This document shows, one piece after another, positions 61,150 to 64,000 of a stretch of DNA of 64,000 bases. The DNA comes from Halobaculum marinum. Lineage in GTDB: Archaea; Halobacteriota; Halobacteria; Halobacteriales; Haloferacaceae. The number at the start of each line of letters is the position of its first letter. The stretch's first letter is position 1. Below the pieces are notes generated by a model that did not search any database, had not been told where the DNA came from, and saw only the letters and a program-made list of their open reading frames with translations. The DNA is taken from the NCBI RefSeq assembly GCF_029338555.1, contig NZ_CP119989.1:620001-684000 (forward strand), written 5' to 3'. The position numbers and the translations under genes were made by a program.

Positions 61150-62070
61150 TCAGTTCTGCGGCGCGTCGACGCCGTCCGGCGGCGTGAGGTCGCGCTGGAA
61201 CTCGTCGAACACGTCGAGGTCGTCGGGCAGGTCGTACTCGATCTCTCGCTCGTCGGCGCGGTTGACCAGTTTCTCCTCGACGGGGTCGGCGACGGACTCC
61301 CAGCCGGGTTTCACGCGGATATCGCGCGCGGGCGACCCGGCGACGATGTGGTGGTCCGGCACGTCGCCTTGCACGGTCGACTTCGCGCCGACGACCGCGT
61401 TCTTGCCGATGCGGCAGCCCGCGCGCACCATCGAGTCGTAGGTGACGCGCGCGTCGTCGTCGACGATGGTGTGGAAGTTCCGTACCGCCGTCTGGTCGTT
61501 CACGTCGTGGTCGTGGCTGTAGATGTGGGCGGAGTCGGAGATGGAGACGCGGTCGCCGATGGTGAGCCTCCCGCGGTCGTCGAGGTGGACGTCGTCGTGG
61601 ACGACGGTGTTGTCGCCGATCTCGATGTTGTGGCCGTAGGTGAACGTGATCCCCTTGAACAGCCGGAGGTTGTCGCCGGCCTCCGCGAACAGGTGGTTCG
61701 CGAGCATCTGGCGGAACCGCAGCGCGAAGTCGATGTTGTCCGCCATCGGCGTGTCGTCGAACTGGCGCCACAGCCACTGGAGGTGCTTCGAGCGCGTGTA
61801 CTGCTCCTCGTCTTTCTCGGCGTAGTACTCCGACTCCAGCGTCGCGTTACACGGGTCGTACCCCTGCAAGCGCACGCGCTCTGCGGGCGTCACGTCTTCG
61901 CCGGCCTGCCACCGCTCGTAGGCGTCGCGGTCGCCGAACAGGTCCACGAGCGTGTCGCGGACCACCTCACAGGTGTCCTCCTCCGACGAGAGTCGGTCGT
62001 CCACCTGTTCGATGAAGGCCGTGACCCCCTCGTCGGCTTCCGCCGGCAGGGACACGTGACGCTTGGTCAT
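61150..62070 (-). CDS. Left-handed beta-helix (hexapeptide) acyltransferase-like protein
   Basis: 306 residues from the ATG at 62070. An alpha-helical N-terminal domain of about 110 residues (LWRQFDDTPMADNIDF, then LRFRQMLANHLFAEAGDN) precedes hexapeptide repeats (GITFTYGHNIEIGDNTVV, RLTIGDRVSISDSAHIYSHD, RIGKNAVVGAKSTVQGDVPD, HHIVAGSPARDIRVK). Resembles maltose/galactoside O-acetyltransferases (Maa/LacA). It would acetylate a sugar or cell-surface compound. Divergent from the GH68 gene. Confidence 0.8.
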   Translation of the reverse strand: MTKRHVSLPAEADEGVTAFIEQVDDRLSSEEDTCEVVRDTLVDLFGDRDAYERWQAGEDVTPAERVRLQGYDPCNATLESEYYAEKDEEQYTRSKHLQWLWRQFDDTPMADNIDFALRFRQMLANHLFAEAGDNLRLFKGITFTYGHNIEIGDNTVVHDDVHLDDRGRLTIGDRVSISDSAHIYSHDHDVNDQTAVRNFHTIVDDDARVTYDSMVRAGCRIGKNAVVGAKSTVQGDVPDHHIVAGSPARDIRVKPGWESVADPVEEKLVNRADEREIEYDLPDDLDVFDEFQRDLTPPDGVDAPQN

Positions 62071-62114
62071 AACTGATTGATACTCCACCACGAGACAAAT
62101 GGGTTCGGATATGC

Positions 62115-62172
62115 GAAGCCAGCGACGAACCGTCGGGGATCCGCCGACGCTGGCGAAGCGACAGCGGTTAGG
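62115..62172 (+). promoter_or_regulatory. Inverted repeat and TATA-like element before the GH68 gene
   Basis: GCGAAGCCAGCG near 62113-62124 and CGCTGGCGAAGCG at 62148-62160 contain a 7-bp inverted repeat (GCCAGCG/CGCTGGC) with a nested GTCGG/CCGAC pair. GCGGTTAGGAA (62164-62174) lies about 28 nt before the ATG at 62196. Confidence 0.4.
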
Positions 62173-62195
62173 AACTCCCATCCGTGCCTCCGTCC

Positions 62196-63548
62196 ATGAC
62201 CGACATCGACCCCGTCTCCGGGGACGACCCCGCACGGGACGCGGCGGCGATTCGTCGCCGGACGCCGGCGTGGACCCGCGAGCAGGCGAGTCGCCTCGCT
62301 CGCGTCGACGACGCAGTGAAGCCCGTCATCTACCCGCCTGCCGACCCCGTCAGCGACGAGGTGTACCTGTGGGACACGTGGCTGTTGCGCGAGCGCGACG
62401 GCTCCATCGCCGACGTGGGCGGCTACCGCGTCGCCTTCGCGCTCACCGCGCCGCGCGACCTCCTGCCGGGCAAGCGCCACGACGTGGCGACGATCCGCTG
62501 TTTCTACTCCGCCGACGGCGAGTCGTGGGAGAACGCCGGCCCCGTCTTCGAGCACAGCGACCCGCTCGGCTCCCGCCAGTGGGCTGGGTGTGCGCTGTGG
62601 GACCCCGACGGCGAGGGGCCGTCGGACCTCTACTGCTACTACACCGCCGCCGGCGAAGCCGGTGAGGAGGACCTGAGCTACACCCAGCACATCGCGCTGG
62701 CGACCGGCGGGACGCTCGCCGTCGAGGGCGACGCCGACGACCCGGACGGCCTCGCCGTCGAGGGGACCTTCACCCACGAGTCGCTGCTGCGCCCCGACGG
62801 CGTCCGATACGAGACGGAGGAGCAGTCGCGCGGGATGATCTACACCTTCCGCGACCCGTGGTTCTTCACCGACCCCGCGACCGGCGAGACGCACTTGCTG
62901 TTCGAGGCGAACGTCCCAGTCCCCGAGGGGAGCGACGCCTGCGACGGCGACGCCGCCCTCCAGGAGTTCAACGGCGCCGTCGGCATCGCCGACTCCCCGA
63001 CGGGCGACCCGACCGACTGGGAACTGCGCGACCCGCTGCTCCACTCGACGTGCGTCAATCAGGAACTGGAACGCCCGCACGTCGTCGTCCGCGACGGTCG
63101 CTACTACCTGTTCGTCTCCAGCCACGAACACACGTTCGCGCCCGGCATCGAGGGGTTCGACGCGCTGTACGGCTTCGTCGCCGACTCCCTCCACGGCGAG
63201 TACCGCCCGCTCAACGACACCGGGCTGGTGCTCACGAACCCCGGGAATGCCCCGTTCCAGACGTACTCGTGGCTCGCGTTCCCCCACGAGGAGGAACTGC
63301 TCGTCACCTCCTTCTTCAACTACTACGACTTGGAGGGCCGGAGTCTCGACGACGTGGCCGACCTCCCGCCCGAGGAGCAGTTCCGCCGCTTCGGCGGCAC
63401 GCTGTCGCCGACGATCCGGCTCGAACTGGACGGCGATCGGACCCGCGTGCTGGGGAAACTGAAGCACGGTCACATCCCGCTGCCGCACGAGGCCCTGCCG
63501 GAGTTGCCGACGCGGAGCGTCGGGGGGCGGCGCGGCGGGTATAGCTGA
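62196..63548 (+). CDS. GH68 fructosyltransferase/fructosidase (levansucrase or beta-fructofuranosidase)
   Basis: 450 residues from the ATG at 62196. Five-bladed propeller of GH68: nucleophile Asp in VYLWDTWLL (about residue 64), transition-state stabiliser Asp in TFRDPWFFT, acid/base Glu in QELERPHVV. There is no Sec or Tat signal, unlike the secreted levansucrases, so it appears cytoplasmic or exits another way. Cleaves sucrose and transfers or releases fructose. Divergent from the acyltransferase. Confidence 0.88.
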   Translation: MTDIDPVSGDDPARDAAAIRRRTPAWTREQASRLARVDDAVKPVIYPPADPVSDEVYLWDTWLLRERDGSIADVGGYRVAFALTAPRDLLPGKRHDVATIRCFYSADGESWENAGPVFEHSDPLGSRQWAGCALWDPDGEGPSDLYCYYTAAGEAGEEDLSYTQHIALATGGTLAVEGDADDPDGLAVEGTFTHESLLRPDGVRYETEEQSRGMIYTFRDPWFFTDPATGETHLLFEANVPVPEGSDACDGDAALQEFNGAVGIADSPTGDPTDWELRDPLLHSTCVNQELERPHVVVRDGRYYLFVSSHEHTFAPGIEGFDALYGFVADSLHGEYRPLNDTGLVLTNPGNAPFQTYSWLAFPHEEELLVTSFFNYYDLEGRSLDDVADLPPEEQFRRFGGTLSPTIRLELDGDRTRVLGKLKHGHIPLPHEALPELPTRSVGGRRGGYS

Positions 63549-63793
63549 GACGCTTCTTCCTCTCGGTCGATTCCCTTTGCACGTCTCCGTGACCGCTGGA
63601 AAGCGGGTACTGGATCTGGCTCGCTTGGGTCGTGTGCAGAAGCCGTGTCTCTCGAACGGTTCGGACCGAACTGATTGATAGAAGGAGACTGCGTGTCGAC
63701 TGTTCTGTGTTACTCTTGAACGGGTTCCATTTCTCCTTCACAGTTGATTATCTGTGGAACTAACTATCAAGTCACAGCTCAAACAGTTCTCAA
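63549..63793. other. AT-richer non-coding stretch at an apparent compositional boundary
   Basis: 245 nt without a supported gene. G+C falls to about 50% by eye compared with about 70% before it. ACTGATTGATAGAAGGAG and short T-runs (63728-63733) appear. It precedes a truncated lipoprotein gene of similar composition. Confidence 0.45.
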
Positions 63794-64000
63794 ATGGTTC
63801 GTTGGCTTGCAATCGGACTCATTGTCATCATCGGGCTGGTTGGATGTGCTGCTGTCCCGTTTGGAGAACCTACCGCGCAGAAGAAGCCAGCGCCAGTGAT
63901 GCTCGTGAACAACGCGAGTCAACCGGAGACATTCACGGTTGGCGTGGTTGAGGAAAGCGCTAACTTAACAGTACACCGTCAGGACGGAGACATCGCTAAC
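63794..64000 (+). CDS. Lipoprotein, truncated by window end
   Basis: 69 codons visible from the ATG at 63794. WLAIGLIVIIGLVG then CAAVPFGEPT is a Sec signal with lipobox Cys at about residue 18. It continues APVMLVNNASQPETFTVGVV and further, consistent with a small secreted beta-domain. Codon use has many A/T third positions (AAG AAG, ATT GTC ATC ATC, GTT), unlike the rest of the window, suggesting recent acquisition. The protein is unnamed and its end is outside the window. Confidence 0.6.
   Translation, partial: MVRWLAIGLIVIIGLVGCAAVPFGEPTAQKKPAPVMLVNNASQPETFTVGVVEESANLTVHRQDGDIAN

Noticed and set aside
63316-63741. Minus-strand ORF spanning the GH68 tail and the AT-rich spacer
   Set aside because: It overlaps the GH68 gene's end and has no coding signals; the sequence changes character in mid-ORF.
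63754-63951. Plus-strand ORF near the right edge
   Set aside because: It is in another frame from the lipoprotein that starts at 63794 with signal peptide and lipobox, which is better supported.

Overview
The window is chromosomal DNA from a halophilic archaeon (class Halobacteria). The evidence is a G+C content of roughly 70% by eye, Asp/Glu-rich and Lys-poor proteins, many starts with a TATA-like box 25-30 nt upstream and no Shine-Dalgarno sequence (leaderless transcripts), twin-arginine lipoproteins, a PGF-type C-terminal sorting tail, F420 and tetrahydromethanopterin-type enzymes, archaeal SUI1/eIF1, and families seen mainly in haloarchaea (DUF5787, DUF5809/5810, DUF6517, DUF7119-like). 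I cannot fix the genus. Long antisense ORFs are common because of the GC-rich codon bias and were ignored.

Layout. 0.2-5 kb: thiolase, AAA ATPase, winged-helix regulator, PhnP-like metallo-hydrolase, small membrane protein. 5.1-8.8 kb: export-type operon (CARDB-like surface protein, ABC ATPase, MacB/FtsX-like permease). 8.8-11.6 kb: PQQ-type sugar dehydrogenase lipoprotein coupled to an arylsulfotransferase-like surface protein. 11.8-19 kb: DUF5787 (nuclease-like), DUF6517 lipoprotein, threonine synthase, NUDIX-eIF2B fusion, cofE-mer pair, two small proteins. 19.1-26.1 kb: mutL, mutS and an Eco57I-like methylase with a degenerate catalytic motif. 26.3-30.8 kb: MoxR-DUF58-transglutaminase operon, apparently preceded by a coupled 21-codon leader ORF. 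30.8-34 kb: small membrane protein, eIF1, PGF-tailed metallopeptidase. 33.9-39.4 kb: minus-strand run of rhodanese, NUDIX, membrane protein, DUF5809, DUF5810, RimI and aconitase. 39.6-48.6 kb: dUTPase-family protein, PAS histidine kinase, tRNA-Lys, M20 peptidase, DUF7119-like protein, XTP pyrophosphatase, Nmad3-like protein, lipoprotein, membrane protein, DsrE-like protein, tRNA-Gly, NAD synthase. 48.6-55.2 kb: DUF3105 lipoprotein, enoyl-CoA hydratase, DUF7114-like protein, tRNA-Thr, DUF2892, VOC, cupin, membrane hydrolase, TrkA, DHDPS/KDG-aldolase family enzyme. 55.2-60.4 kb: molybdate/tungstate locus with a ModE-like regulator divergent from a WtpABC-type transporter, followed by a MOT1-like permease. 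60.4-63.5 kb: PIN-like protein, hexapeptide acyltransferase, GH68 fructan enzyme. After 63.55 kb the composition becomes clearly AT-richer and a lipoprotein gene runs off the window, which suggests the edge of an accessory region.

The most unusual signal is non-coding. Downstream of both tRNA-Lys and tRNA-Gly, at almost the same distance (about 110 bp), lies a copy of that tRNA's own 3' end, flanked by an inverted copy of its T-arm and enclosing a GC-rich stem-loop. The two elements share non-tRNA junction sequences (GTAGA and GYGTGG on the tRNA strand) while their arms are customised to the neighbouring tRNA. Other non-coding signals are a CGTCAGACG palindrome near three promoters, a mutually exclusive three-arm hairpin, and a dispersed repeat of about 58 nt with one copy inside the DUF5810 gene. 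No CRISPR array, transposase or integrase was recognised.
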